Positions 46,970 through 55,515 of a DNA stretch of 64,000 nt are shown here, in pieces (position 1 is the stretch's first letter; each line of letters begins with the position of its first letter). The stretch is from contig NZ_CP021744.1 of the NCBI RefSeq assembly GCF_002192455.1, forward strand, positions 4,680,001 to 4,744,000, given 5' to 3'. Source of the stretch: Streptomyces albireticuli (lineage in GTDB: Bacteria > Actinomycetota > Actinomycetes > Streptomycetales > Streptomycetaceae). Position numbers and translations under genes: made by a program. Below the pieces are notes generated by a model. The model did not search any database. It had not been told where the DNA came from and saw only the letters and a list, made by a program, of their open reading frames with translations.

Positions 46970-47173
46970 GCCGCCGCGTCCGCGCGGCGCGGCCGGTGGC
47001 CGGAACCGGCCGCCGGGCCGCGCGTCGTCGGCCGAAATGGTTCGAGGAACGTCAAACTTTTGCAAGGCCGGTGGCCGGGCGGGGGGTGGGGGAGGCGGAT
47101 CCGTCGTTGCGTCCTTCACTCCGCACCGCCGGTTCCGCCTCTTTCGCCGTCCCGCTGTGCAGGAGAATCAAAA

Positions 47174-48763
47174 ATGATTTATCGCAGCCCGTTCCAGGAC
47201 ATAGATCTTCCGGGCCGACCGCTCGACGAATACATTCTCGACGGTGCCTCGGAGCGCGGTGACCACCCCGCCCTGGTGGACGCGGTGAGCGGCCGGACCA
47301 TTACCTACACGGAGCTGGCCGGGCTGGTCGACTCCGTGGCCGCGGGACTCGCCGACGCAGGGCTGAAGCCGGGCGAGGTCCTGGCGGTTTATTCCCCGAA
47401 TTCCCTTTTCTACCCGGTGGTCTGTCTCGCCGCCGCCCGGGCCGGAGCCGCCGTCACCCTGGTGAATGCGCTGGCCACCGCCAAGGACTTGGCCCGCCAG
47501 CTGCAAGATGCGGAAGCCCGCATTCTATTCACCGTCTCCGCATTGCTCCCCACGGTCCGTGAGGCGGGCGGCGACACCGTGCGCGAGGTGTTCGTCCTGG
47601 ACGAGGCCGAGCACCACCGGAGCATCGGCGACCTGGCCGGCTCCGGCGCCCCGCGGCCGGCCGCCGACGCCTCCCGGGGCAGCGCGGACATCGCGCTGCT
47701 GCCGTACTCCAGCGGCACCTCCGGGGCGGCGAAGGGCGTGGTGCTCACCCACGGCAACGTCACCGCGAACATCGCCCAGATGAGCCACGCCCTGGAGGTC
47801 ACCCCCGACCACCGGGTGCTGGCGGTGCTGCCCTTCTTCCACGCCTACGGCTTCAGCACGCTGATCGGCGTCACCCTGCGCTCCGGCGCCACGCTGGTGG
47901 TCCTGCCGCGGTTCGACCTCGCGGGCTTCCTCGACATCCTGACCGGGCAGCGCATCACGCACGCCCTCGTGGCGCCGCCCATCGCGCTCGCCCTCGCCAA
48001 GCACCCCCTGGTCGAGGGCCGCGACTTCTCCTCGATCCAGCAGCTGCTCAGCGCCGCCGCCCCGCTCAAGCCCGAGCTCGCCGAGATGGTCCACCGGCGC
48101 ATCGGCGTCCCCGTCGTCCAGGCCTACGGCATGACCGAGCTGTCGCCCGGCGCCCATGTCCCGCCCCGCGGCCAGACCCCGCCGCCCGGCTCGGTCGGCA
48201 AGCCGCTGCCCTCCACCGAGTGCCGGCTGGTCTCGCCCGAGGACGGCCGCGACGTCGCCCCGGGCGAGGAGGGCGAGCTGTGGGTCCGCGGCCCCCAGGT
48301 CATGCGCGGCTACCTGGGCCGGCCCACCGAGACCGCCGAGGTGGTCGACGAGGACGGCTGGCTGCACACCGGCGACCTGGCCCGGGTGGACGAGGACGGC
48401 TGGTTCTTCATCAGCGACCGGGTCAAGGAGCTCATCAAGTACAAGGGCTACCAGGTGCTGCCCGGCGAGCTGGAGGCCGTGCTGCTCACCCACCCCGGCG
48501 TCGCCGACGCGGCCGTCGTCGGCGTGGTCGACGAGGACGGCATGGAGACCCCCAGGGCCTACGTCGTCGCCGCGCCGGGCCCCGGCGACGGCGCCGCGCT
48601 CACCGCCGAGGCCGTCATGGAGTACGTCGCGGCCCGCGTGGCCCCGTACAAGAAGGTGCGGTCGGTCGCGTTCCTCGACGCCCTGCCCCGCTCGAACGCG
48701 GGCAAGATCCTGCGCCGCGAGCTGCGGAACCCCGCCGCCGGGGCGGGCCGGGCCGGCTCGTGA
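47174..48763 (+). CDS. Acyl-CoA ligase, 4-coumarate-CoA ligase-like
   Basis: A 529-residue ANL-superfamily enzyme: P-loop YSSGTSGAAKGVVLTH, YGMTELSPGAHV, WLHTGDLARVDEDGW, KELIKYKGYQVLPGELE, and C-terminal Lys in PRSNAGKILRREL. It activates a carboxylic acid as acyl-AMP, then acyl-CoA (or an ACP thioester). The binding pocket is of the 4CL/fatty-acid type. It could activate the acid released by oxygenase plus aldehyde dehydrogenase as starter for the type I PKS. ATG with AGGAG 8 bases before it. Its stop overlaps the next start (GTGA). Confidence 0.93.
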   Translation: MIYRSPFQDIDLPGRPLDEYILDGASERGDHPALVDAVSGRTITYTELAGLVDSVAAGLADAGLKPGEVLAVYSPNSLFYPVVCLAAARAGAAVTLVNALATAKDLARQLQDAEARILFTVSALLPTVREAGGDTVREVFVLDEAEHHRSIGDLAGSGAPRPAADASRGSADIALLPYSSGTSGAAKGVVLTHGNVTANIAQMSHALEVTPDHRVLAVLPFFHAYGFSTLIGVTLRSGATLVVLPRFDLAGFLDILTGQRITHALVAPPIALALAKHPLVEGRDFSSIQQLLSAAAPLKPELAEMVHRRIGVPVVQAYGMTELSPGAHVPPRGQTPPPGSVGKPLPSTECRLVSPEDGRDVAPGEEGELWVRGPQVMRGYLGRPTETAEVVDEDGWLHTGDLARVDEDGWFFISDRVKELIKYKGYQVLPGELEAVLLTHPGVADAAVVGVVDEDGMETPRAYVVAAPGPGDGAALTAEAVMEYVAARVAPYKKVRSVAFLDALPRSNAGKILRRELRNPAAGAGRAGS

Positions 48764-49605
48764 GATTCGGCCTGCTGACCTACCCGGTGCACGACGGCAT
48801 CGAGCCGAGTGAACTCGGGCGGGCGGCGGAGGACCTGGGCTTCGAATCCCTGCTCTTCCCCGAGCACACGCACATCCCCGCCTCGCGCCGGCCCCGGGTG
48901 GCCGAGTGCGAGGCCCTGCGCCCGCGCTCGTACCGCGTCTACGACCCCTTCGTGGCCCTGGCCGCCGTCGCCGCGACCACCACCGAGCTGCGCATCGGCA
49001 CCGGGCCCAGCCTGATCGCCCAGCGGGACCCGATCATCCTGGCCAAGGAGACGGCGAGCCTGGACCAGATGTCCGGGGGCCGCTTCCTGTTCGGCGTCGG
49101 GCCGGGCGGGGACGCCGAGGAGCTGCGCAACCACGGCGGCGACCCCGACACGCTCCTCGACCTGATGCGGGAGCGGGTCCAGGCCGTCAAGGCCATCTGG
49201 ACCCAGGAGGAGGCCAGCTACGAGGGGACGTACGTCTCCTTCCGGCGGATCTGGTCCTGGCCCAAGCCCAGGCGCCGGCCGCACCCGCCGGTGCTGGTCG
49301 CCGGCGACGACGAGGGCGTCATCGACCGGGTGATCGCCTACGGGGACGAGTGGCTCCCCTACGCCCGGAGCCCGGCCCGGCTCCACCGGCGGGCCGAGGC
49401 CCTGCGCCGGCGGGCCCGCGCGGCCGGGCGCGCGGACATCCCCATCACGGTCTGCGCGGGCGAGCCGTCCGCCGAGGACGTCGACGAGTACGCCGCCCTG
49501 GGGGTGCACCGCATCCTCCTGCCGGTCACCCCGGGCCCGGCCCCCCAGGTGCTCGAACAGCTCAAGGGCATCGCCGGGCGGCTCACCGTCGCGGGGCTCG
49601 GGTGA
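48760..49605 (+). CDS. LLM class F420-dependent oxidoreductase, second in the cluster
   Basis: A 281-residue luciferase-like TIM-barrel enzyme (RFGLLTYPVHDGIEPSELGRAAEDLGFESLLFPEHTHIP; LRIGTGPSLIAQRDPIILAKETASLDQMSGGRFLFGVGPGG). It is shorter than the LLM protein at 35080-36111 and of a different subfamily (PEHTHIP type, seen in F420 TIGR03619-like proteins). Start GTG overlaps the ligase stop by four bases, so the two are coupled and probably act in the same step series. It is the last gene I assign to the cluster. Cofactor F420 is inferred from family, not from a decisive residue. Confidence 0.9.
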   Translation: MRFGLLTYPVHDGIEPSELGRAAEDLGFESLLFPEHTHIPASRRPRVAECEALRPRSYRVYDPFVALAAVAATTTELRIGTGPSLIAQRDPIILAKETASLDQMSGGRFLFGVGPGGDAEELRNHGGDPDTLLDLMRERVQAVKAIWTQEEASYEGTYVSFRRIWSWPKPRRRPHPPVLVAGDDEGVIDRVIAYGDEWLPYARSPARLHRRAEALRRRARAAGRADIPITVCAGEPSAEDVDEYAALGVHRILLPVTPGPAPQVLEQLKGIAGRLTVAGLG

Positions 49606-49786
49606 CCACCGTGGCCGGGGTGGATTCCGCGTGGGGCAGAAGGGGGAAGGGAACCGTCGGCGCGGGATTCCCGTTCTCCGGGTGGGGGTACCCGACCAAA
49701 AGATCGTCCCCAAGCACGAGTGCATTCTTTTGCCTACCCATTACCCTGGTCGCAAGGCCGCGCAGGGTGGCCACGGAGGAGTGAGG

Positions 49787-50650
49787 ATGAGGAGCAGCAA
49801 CCCGGTCTTCTCGCGAGGGTTCCGCGACAACGGCTACGCCGGCTTCAACGGTGCCCCGCAGGCCGGGACCGCGGCCCAGGGCAACCCGTACGCGAACAAC
49901 CCCTACGCGGAGCCCACCAACCCGTACGCGGCGAACCCGTACGCGCAGGGTCCCGACACCCAGCAGGGCGCCCCGCAGGCCCCCGCGCGGGCCGACCGGA
50001 TGACGATGGACGACGTCGTCATGCGCACCGGCACCACGCTGGGCCTGGTCGTCGTCGCGGCGGTCATCGGCTGGGCGGCGAAGATCCCGGTGGGCGTCGG
50101 TTTCGCCGCGGGCCTCGTCGCGATGGTGCTCGGCTTCGTCCAGTCCTTCAAGCAGAAGCCCGTCCCCGCGCTGATCCTGGGGTACGCGGCCCTGGAGGGC
50201 CTGTTCCTCGGCGTGGTCAGCCGGTCGTACAACCACTACGCGGACGGCGCCCCGGTCCAGGCCGTGCTCGGCACGATCGCCGTGTCCGTCGGTGTCCTGA
50301 TCGCCTACAAGACCCGGCTGATCCGCGTCGACCGCCGCTTCATCCGCTTCGTGACGGCCGCCGCCATCGGCTTCGTCCTGCTGATGCTGGTGAACGTCCT
50401 GTTCGCCGCCTTCGGCGGCGGTGACGGCCTCGGCCTGCGCTCGGGCCCGCTGGGCATCGGCGTCGGCGTCATCGGCGTCCTGATCGGCGCGGCCTTCCTG
50501 GCGATCGACTTCAAGCAGATCGAGGACGGCGTCCGCTACGGCGCCCCCCGCGAGATCGCCTGGATGGCGGCCTTCGGCCTCACGCTGTCGCTGGTGTGGA
50601 TCTACGTCCAGATGCTCCAGCTGGTCACCGCCATCACCGGCAACGACTAG
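49787..50650 (+). CDS. Bax inhibitor-1/YccA family membrane protein
   Basis: A 287-residue protein: N-terminal polar region with NPYA repeats (about 33-54), then seven hydrophobic segments (from about 83) including VPALILGYAALEGLFLGVVS, typical of the actinobacterial Bax1-I/YccA family, and a terminal IYVQMLQL segment. Members are putative calcium-leak or protease-modulating membrane proteins; function in Streptomyces is unknown. ATG 49787 with GGAGGAG upstream. It marks the return to core genes after the cluster. Confidence 0.92.
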   Translation: MRSSNPVFSRGFRDNGYAGFNGAPQAGTAAQGNPYANNPYAEPTNPYAANPYAQGPDTQQGAPQAPARADRMTMDDVVMRTGTTLGLVVVAAVIGWAAKIPVGVGFAAGLVAMVLGFVQSFKQKPVPALILGYAALEGLFLGVVSRSYNHYADGAPVQAVLGTIAVSVGVLIAYKTRLIRVDRRFIRFVTAAAIGFVLLMLVNVLFAAFGGGDGLGLRSGPLGIGVGVIGVLIGAAFLAIDFKQIEDGVRYGAPREIAWMAAFGLTLSLVWIYVQMLQLVTAITGND

Positions 50651-50677
50651 CGCCCCGGCTTGACGGCCGGCGGCTGA

Positions 50678-50716
50678 CGAAGGGCCCGGGAAGACATCGT
50701 CTTCCCGGGCCCTTCG
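50678..50716. terminator. 18-bp perfect terminator after the Bax inhibitor-1 gene
   Basis: Arms 50678-50695 and 50699-50716 (CGAAGGGCCCGGGAAGAC and exact complement) with a 3-base loop; probably serves the convergent small gene as well. Confidence 0.88.
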
Positions 50717-50761
50717 CATGTGCGTGCCCCGTTGTGGAGGTGCTGATCGGGGTGGCGTCCG

Positions 50762-50992
50762 CTACCGGAGCTTCCGCGCGGCCCGTCGGAGGTCGTACTC
50801 GTGGACGATCGCTTTGGCATGGCCGTAGGCGAGGTCGTGCTCTCCACGGAGCCAGCTCACCTTCTCCTCGAATCGGAAGAGGGAAGGGCCTTCTTCTACC
50901 GTGCGCAGCCAGTCCGCGACTTCACGGCCGGTGCATTGAGGGATACGGGAGAGCAGATTCCGGTGGGTCTCGTCGGAGAAGACGTGGGACAT
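50762..50992 (-). CDS. DUF4287-like small protein
   Basis: A 76-residue cytosolic protein: MSHVFSDETHRNLLSRIPQCTGREVADWLRTVEEGP then VSWLRGEHDLAYGHAKAIVHEYDLRRAARK. The helix pattern and the WLRxEHxLxxGHAxAIVHE-like core match DUF4287, of unknown function, found alone or fused to DUF5655. ATG 50992 with GGAGG seven bases upstream. Convergent with the Bax inhibitor-1 gene across a shared hairpin. Confidence 0.85.
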   Translation of the reverse strand: MSHVFSDETHRNLLSRIPQCTGREVADWLRTVEEGPSLFRFEEKVSWLRGEHDLAYGHAKAIVHEYDLRRAARKLR

Positions 50993-51090
50993 CGGCGCCT
51001 CCGGACGCGTCGGCTGATGGTCCTTCCTGTCACCGTGCCTGAGTGTTCATCCGTTGGCAACAGTCCGTCGGCGGCGCATAGGCTCGCGCT

Positions 51091-51438
51091 GTGGATGATG
51101 TGACGCCTCTTCTTGCCGCCGTGGACGCCTACGCCGACCGGCTGCGGTCCCTGCCGCAGTCCCGTCTGAGCAGGGGGGCCGCGGCGGAAGCGCTGGCCCT
51201 GGCCCGAGAGTTGGCCGCGTGGACCCAGCGCCTGGAGGAACCGGGCGCGGGTTCGCCGCGCGAGATGCCGGACGCGGGGATGTTCGCGGTCGCGGACCAA
51301 GTGGCGGTGGCCGGTCATGATTTGGCCGAAGCGCTGGCGCTGGCGGCCGGGGGCGCGGGTGCCTTGCCGGAGGGGGTGGGGGTCGCGGAGGCGGTGGCCC
51401 GGGTGGAGGAGGCGGGGAGGCGGAGCGGGGTTGTCTGA
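51091..51438 (+). CDS. Small hypothetical helical protein
   Basis: A 115-residue, Ala/Leu-rich, fully helical protein (DDVTPLLAAVDAYADRLRSLPQSRLSRGAAAEALALARELAAWTQRLE) with no motif I recognise. Codon bias is that of a real Streptomyces gene, and the GTG start is followed by good third-position GC. It lacks an obvious Shine-Dalgarno, so it may be leaderless. Divergent from the DUF4287 gene. Confidence 0.6.
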   Translation: MDDVTPLLAAVDAYADRLRSLPQSRLSRGAAAEALALARELAAWTQRLEEPGAGSPREMPDAGMFAVADQVAVAGHDLAEALALAAGGAGALPEGVGVAEAVARVEEAGRRSGVV

Positions 51439-51477
51439 ACGGGGGTGGGTATACCGCTGCGCAGGGCTTTGTCCCCA

Positions 51478-51600
51478 CCCCACCCCGCCCCTTCCCGAAC
51501 CGGGGCTCCGCCCCGGACCCCGGTCCTCAAACTCCCCCGGCTACCGCTGGGAGGTGCCCCCGGACGGGCTGAAACGCAGCCCGTCCGGCGCTTGAGGACA
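51478..51600. repeat. Composite intergenic repeat, copy 1
   Basis: CCCCACCCCGCCCCTTCCCGAA (51478-51499, identical to 60190-60211), then after about 60 bases the hairpin CCGGACGGGCT (51560-51570)/AGCCCGTCCGG (51578-51588), then CGCTTGAGGAC. It fills most of the gap between two genes. The second copy is at 60190-60263. Confidence 0.75.
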
Positions 51601-51608
51601 ACTCGGGA

Positions 51609-52436
51609 TCACGGCGAAGCGATCACCCGATCAGCCAGGACGTAAACCCTCTCCACCGCACAGGAGAACGTCAGCGCGTACGCCCCCGAAACCCCCGACC
51701 CCCCGAGAAGCACAGGCGCGTCCCCCGCGTCCAGCGCCGCCCCCAGCCGCTCCGCCGTCTCGCGGTGCCCCGGGGTCATGCAGAGCGTCGTGCCGTCGGC
51801 GAAGACGTACACGTCGAGGGTGCCCAGCGGCCCCGGCCGTACGTCGGTCAGCGGAATCCGGGCGTCCGAGAGTTCGGCGAGGCGCTCGACGGTGCTCTCG
51901 TGGTCGCCGGCGGGGCCCGCGGGGGTGAATTCGGGGTGGGAGGGGTGCCGGCGGCGCGCGGCGGCCAGCTCCGGGGACTCCGCGGCCTCCGCCTCGGCGG
52001 AGGCCGCGGAGTCCAGCGGGTCCAGTCCCACGAGGTCGGCCTGGCGGGGCAGGTAGAGGCTGCCGTACGGGCCCTCGGGGCCCAGCAGGTCGTCACCGAG
52101 CCCGGGCAGGCCGCCGAGCAGCGAGGGGGCGTCGGCGCCGCTGGGGTCCCTGGCCTCCTGGGCCGCCCAGAAGGCGCGGGCCTCGGCGAGCTCGCGCTCG
52201 CGCTCCTCGGCGAGGGCGTCGGCGACGGCGGCCCGTATCTCCGCGATCTCGGCGCCGGGGGCGGGCCGGGCGTGCGGCACCTGGGCGCGCTCACGCCGCT
52301 CCGCGCCGGCCGCGGCGAGGTCGGCCCGCAGGGCCGCGATCTGCTTGCGCAGGCCGCGCGTGCTGTGGAGGGCGGCGGCACCCGCCGCCGTGGCGGTGGC
52401 AGCGGCAAGCAGCAGGGCAAGGGACAAGGCGCTCAC
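51609..52436 (-). CDS. Membrane-anchored or secreted hypothetical protein
   Basis: A 275-residue protein: N-terminal hydrophobic segment (LSLALLLAAATATAAGAAAL), a coiled-coil region (about 25-100, RKQIAALRADLAAAGAERRERA and ALAEERERELAEARAFW), then a globular part with LGTLDVYVFADGTTLCMTPGHRETAERL and VERVYVLADRVIA. No catalytic motif recognised. Monocistronic. The coiled coil behind a membrane anchor suggests a scaffold or envelope role, but that is a guess. Confidence 0.75.
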   Translation of the reverse strand: MSALSLALLLAAATATAAGAAALHSTRGLRKQIAALRADLAAAGAERRERAQVPHARPAPGAEIAEIRAAVADALAEERERELAEARAFWAAQEARDPSGADAPSLLGGLPGLGDDLLGPEGPYGSLYLPRQADLVGLDPLDSAASAEAEAAESPELAAARRRHPSHPEFTPAGPAGDHESTVERLAELSDARIPLTDVRPGPLGTLDVYVFADGTTLCMTPGHRETAERLGAALDAGDAPVLLGGSGVSGAYALTFSCAVERVYVLADRVIASP

Positions 52437-52581
52437 TGACGTACTCCCGGTTGCTATAGGTCCCCCAGATTCCTACCTCAGCTTCGCCCGTGATGCTGTA
52501 TGCCCACAGTGCAAAACGTCATGAAGGGGACGGGACTTAGGGCCCGGACGTTGCCTCTTCAACATATCTGACCTGCGGAAA

Positions 52582-52624
52582 CGAATCGCCCCCAGGAGGT
52601 TGGTCACATCCTGGGGGCGATTCG
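52582..52624 (-). terminator. 16-bp perfect terminator after the thiolase gene
   Basis: Arms 52582-52597 and 52609-52624 (CGAATCGCCCCCAGGA and exact complement), loop of 11 bases. Confidence 0.85.
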
Positions 52625-52721
52625 GTCACGGTCACGTACAGGGCGCCGTGAATGAGTTCGTGATCAGCTCAGCCGCTCGGACCGCCCGCGCGTCTTCGCC
52701 TCGCTTCCGCTGCGCTCCAGC

Positions 52722-53945
52722 TCAGCTCAGCCGCTCGATGACCATCGCCATACCCTGCCCGCCACCCACGCACATCGTCTCCAGCCCGAACTGCTTGTCG
52801 TGCCACTGGAGGGAGTTGATCAGCGTGCCGGTGATCCGGGCGCCCGTCATGCCGAAGGGGTGGCCGACCGCGATCGCGCCGCCGTTGACGTTCACCCGGT
52901 CCAGGTCCGCGCCCAGCGCCTGGTAGGAGGGGATGACCTGGGCCGCGAAGGCCTCGTTGATCTCGATCAGGTCGATGTCGCCGATGCCCAGGCCGGCCCG
53001 GCGCAGCGCCTGCTTGCTGGCCTCGACCGGGCCGAAGCCCATGATCTCGGGGGAGAGCGCCGAGACGCCGGTGGAGACGATCCGGGCCAGCGGGGTCAGA
53101 CCCAGCTCGCGCGCCTTGGTGTCGGACATGATCACCAGGGCGGCGGCGCCGTCGTTGAGCGGGCAGCAGTTGCCCGGCGTGATCAGTCCGTCGGGGCGGA
53201 AGGAGGGCTTCAGGCCCTGCACGCCCTCCAGGGTCACGCCGGCGCGCGGCCCGTCGTCCTTGGTGACGACCGTGCCGTCCGGGGTGGTGACCGGGGTGAT
53301 CTCGCGGGCCCAGAAGCCGTTCTTGATGGCTTCCTCGGCGAGGTTCTGCGAGCGGACGCCGAACTCGTCCATCTCCTGGCGGCTGATGCCCTTCAGGCGC
53401 GCCAGGTTCTCGGCGGTCTGGCCCATCGCGATGTACGCGTCCGGCACCAGGCCGTCCTCGCGCGGGTCGTGCCACTCGTCCGCGCCCTGCTCGGCGCGGG
53501 CGGCCGTGCGGGCCTCGGCCTCGGCGAAGAGCGGGTTGTGGCTGCCGGGCATGCCGTCGGAGGAGCCGTTGACCGTCCGGGAGACCGTCTCCACGCCCGC
53601 CGAGACGAAGACGTCGCCCTCGCCCGCCTTGATGGCGTGCAGCGCCATCCGCGAGGTCTGGAGCGACGAGGAGCAGTAGCGGGTGATCGTGCAGCCGGGC
53701 AGGTGGTCCATGCCCATCTGGACGGCCACGATCCGGCCCAGGTTGTGGCCCTGCTCGCCGCCGGGCAGGCCGCAGCCGAGCATCAGGTCGTCGATGTCGC
53801 GCGGGTCGAGCTCCGGGACCTTGGCGAGCGCGGCGCCGATGATCGTCGCGGTCAGGTCGTCGGCGCGCATCTCCTTCAGCGAGCCCTTGAAGGCGCGGCC
53901 GATCGGGGAGCGGGCGGTTGAGACGATCACGGCTTCGGGCATCAC
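52722..53945 (-). CDS. Acetyl-CoA C-acyltransferase (thiolase)
   Basis: A 407-residue thiolase: active-site Cys in ITRYCSSSLQTSRMA, INEAFAAQVIP, GGAIAVGHPFGMTGARI (His) and MCVGGGQGMA (second Cys). It catalyses beta-ketoacyl-CoA thiolysis or acetoacetyl-CoA formation in lipid metabolism. The last codons and stop (CAGCTCAGCCGCTCG on the plus strand at 52723-52737) are repeated at 52665-52679, a short direct repeat that looks like a remnant duplication of the gene end. It is monocistronic with its own terminator. Confidence 0.95.
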   Translation of the reverse strand: MMPEAVIVSTARSPIGRAFKGSLKEMRADDLTATIIGAALAKVPELDPRDIDDLMLGCGLPGGEQGHNLGRIVAVQMGMDHLPGCTITRYCSSSLQTSRMALHAIKAGEGDVFVSAGVETVSRTVNGSSDGMPGSHNPLFAEAEARTAARAEQGADEWHDPREDGLVPDAYIAMGQTAENLARLKGISRQEMDEFGVRSQNLAEEAIKNGFWAREITPVTTPDGTVVTKDDGPRAGVTLEGVQGLKPSFRPDGLITPGNCCPLNDGAAALVIMSDTKARELGLTPLARIVSTGVSALSPEIMGFGPVEASKQALRRAGLGIGDIDLIEINEAFAAQVIPSYQALGADLDRVNVNGGAIAVGHPFGMTGARITGTLINSLQWHDKQFGLETMCVGGGQGMAMVIERLS

Positions 53946-54319
53946 GGCTCCAGTGGGCGTGGGAAGGCGGGCCTGAGGCGGGCCTGCCGAGCGCCTGGGC
54001 GGCGGGACGACAGGGCCTGTTGGAAGTTACCCGTCCGTAGGGCTCTGGTCACGGCTTGGCGGCTGTGATGCGGACCTCTTTTCTAAGCGGCCGCTCAGGG
54101 GGGGTAACGGCCCGCAGCCGGCGTACGGCGGGAGGGGGCGGGGCGGGGTGGGCCCGGAAGGGGCGTGAAGCGTGATTTGCGGGCCGTACGGCGGCCAACT
54201 GTGCACCGGTGGGTGAGTGGGCCCGTAAATCATGCAGCCCCGGAGGGCCCACCCCGCCCCGCCCCCGACCCACCGCCGCCGGCACCCGAGCCCGAACCGC
54301 CCAGTCAGGGCGGGCCTCC
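53946..54319. other. Intergenic region with a large imperfect inverted repeat at 54134-54266
   Basis: 374 bases with no credible gene between the SGNH hydrolase stop and thiolase start. Outer arms 54134-54155 and 54245-54266 are perfect 22-bp complements (GGGGGCGGGGCGGGGTGGGC plus CC). Inside, GCGTGATTTGCGGGCC (near 54169) pairs with GGCCCGTAAATCATGC (near 54220) with two G-U-compatible mismatches. The whole fold would span about 133 bases. It may be an extended terminator for the hydrolase gene or a mobile-repeat relic. Confidence 0.65.
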
Positions 54320-55345
54320 TCACGACCCCCGCCCCACCCGAAGCCACGCGTGGTGCGGAGTCGCCTCCGTATGGGCAGGCAGGTGCCGCCGCTTGCGGTG
54401 CTTGAGCAGGGCCCAGCGCCCGCGCGCCGCCGTGACCTCGGTGCCGCCCTCGGACGCCGCCTCCGCGGCCGCCCGGGCCACCGGCAGGATGCCCTCGCGG
54501 CGCGCCACGTCCGGGCGCTCCTCGTGCTCCGGCCACAGGCCCAGCGCCGCGCACAGCGTCGGCAGCACGGCCATCGCCGCCGTGGCGTAGCCCTCCGCGG
54601 ACGGGTGGTAGTTGTCGGGTCCGAACAGCTCGCGGGGGTTCTCCGCGAACTCCGGGCCCAGCAGGTCGCCGAGCGAGACCGTACGGCCGCCGGCCTCCAG
54701 GACGCCGATCGTCTGGGCCGCCGCCAGCTGCCGGCTCAGCCGCTTGGCCACCCAGCGCAGCGGCTGGTAGACGGGCTCGATCGTGCCCAGGTCGGGGCAG
54801 GTGCCCACCACCACCTCGCTGCCCGCCTCGCGCAGCCTGCGCACCGCGTCGGACAGCAGCCGCACCGAGCGGGCCGCCGGCATCCCGTGGGTGACGTCGT
54901 TCGCCCCGATCATGATCACGCAGACGTCGGGGGGCGGGCCGTCGTCGAGCAGCAGGGTGACCTGCCGGTCCAGGTCGTGGGACTGGGCGCCGGACAGTGC
55001 CACGTTGCGCAGCGTGACCGGCCGCTCGGCGACCGCCGCGAGCCCGGAGGCCAGCAGGGCGCCGGGCGTCTGCCGGGGCCGGTGCACGCCCTGGCCCGCC
55101 GCCGTGGAGTCGCCGAGGACCCCCAGCAGCAGCGGGTCCCGGCCGAGCCGGTGGACGAACGCGGAGCCGTAGCGGCCGTCCGCGTGCGGCGGCGCCTCGT
55201 GGGCCCCGCCGACCACCCGCTTGGCCAGCCGCGCCTCGGTGAGCAGCACACCGACCGCCGTCGCGCCCAGCAGGCCGATACCGCCTCCGCCGTACGCCGC
55301 GGCGGCCGCGATCCGCCGTGCGACTCTCGCCCTCGACATGGACAT
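54320..55345 (-). CDS. SGNH/GDSL-type hydrolase, membrane-anchored
   Basis: A 341-residue enzyme. An N-terminal hydrophobic segment (AAAAAYGGGGIGLLGATAVGVLL) is followed by SGNH blocks: I GDSTAAGQG (Ser), II Gly region, III GANDVTHG (Asn), V DNYHPSAEG (Asp/His). Family members are esterases or lipases acting on lipid or polysaccharide esters, here probably on the outer membrane face. A basic C-terminal tail is unassigned. Two ATG codons (55345, 55339) are possible; the first has GGGAGGAGG upstream. Confidence 0.9.
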   Translation of the reverse strand: MSMSRARVARRIAAAAAYGGGGIGLLGATAVGVLLTEARLAKRVVGGAHEAPPHADGRYGSAFVHRLGRDPLLLGVLGDSTAAGQGVHRPRQTPGALLASGLAAVAERPVTLRNVALSGAQSHDLDRQVTLLLDDGPPPDVCVIMIGANDVTHGMPAARSVRLLSDAVRRLREAGSEVVVGTCPDLGTIEPVYQPLRWVAKRLSRQLAAAQTIGVLEAGGRTVSLGDLLGPEFAENPRELFGPDNYHPSAEGYATAAMAVLPTLCAALGLWPEHEERPDVARREGILPVARAAAEAASEGGTEVTAARGRWALLKHRKRRHLPAHTEATPHHAWLRVGRGS

Positions 55346-55515
55346 GGGCCCCGACCTCCTCCCGCTCCGACGGTACGCACCCCCGCCGGACCCCGCTAAC
55401 TGGTTGTTGCCCCGAGACCACCCCCGTGCAACGCGGGGCCGTGTCCCCTCGACGGCGCAATAGGCTGGAGATACGGGTACGCGATGCGCTAGTGCCCCTG
55501 ACCGCGGAGATCACC

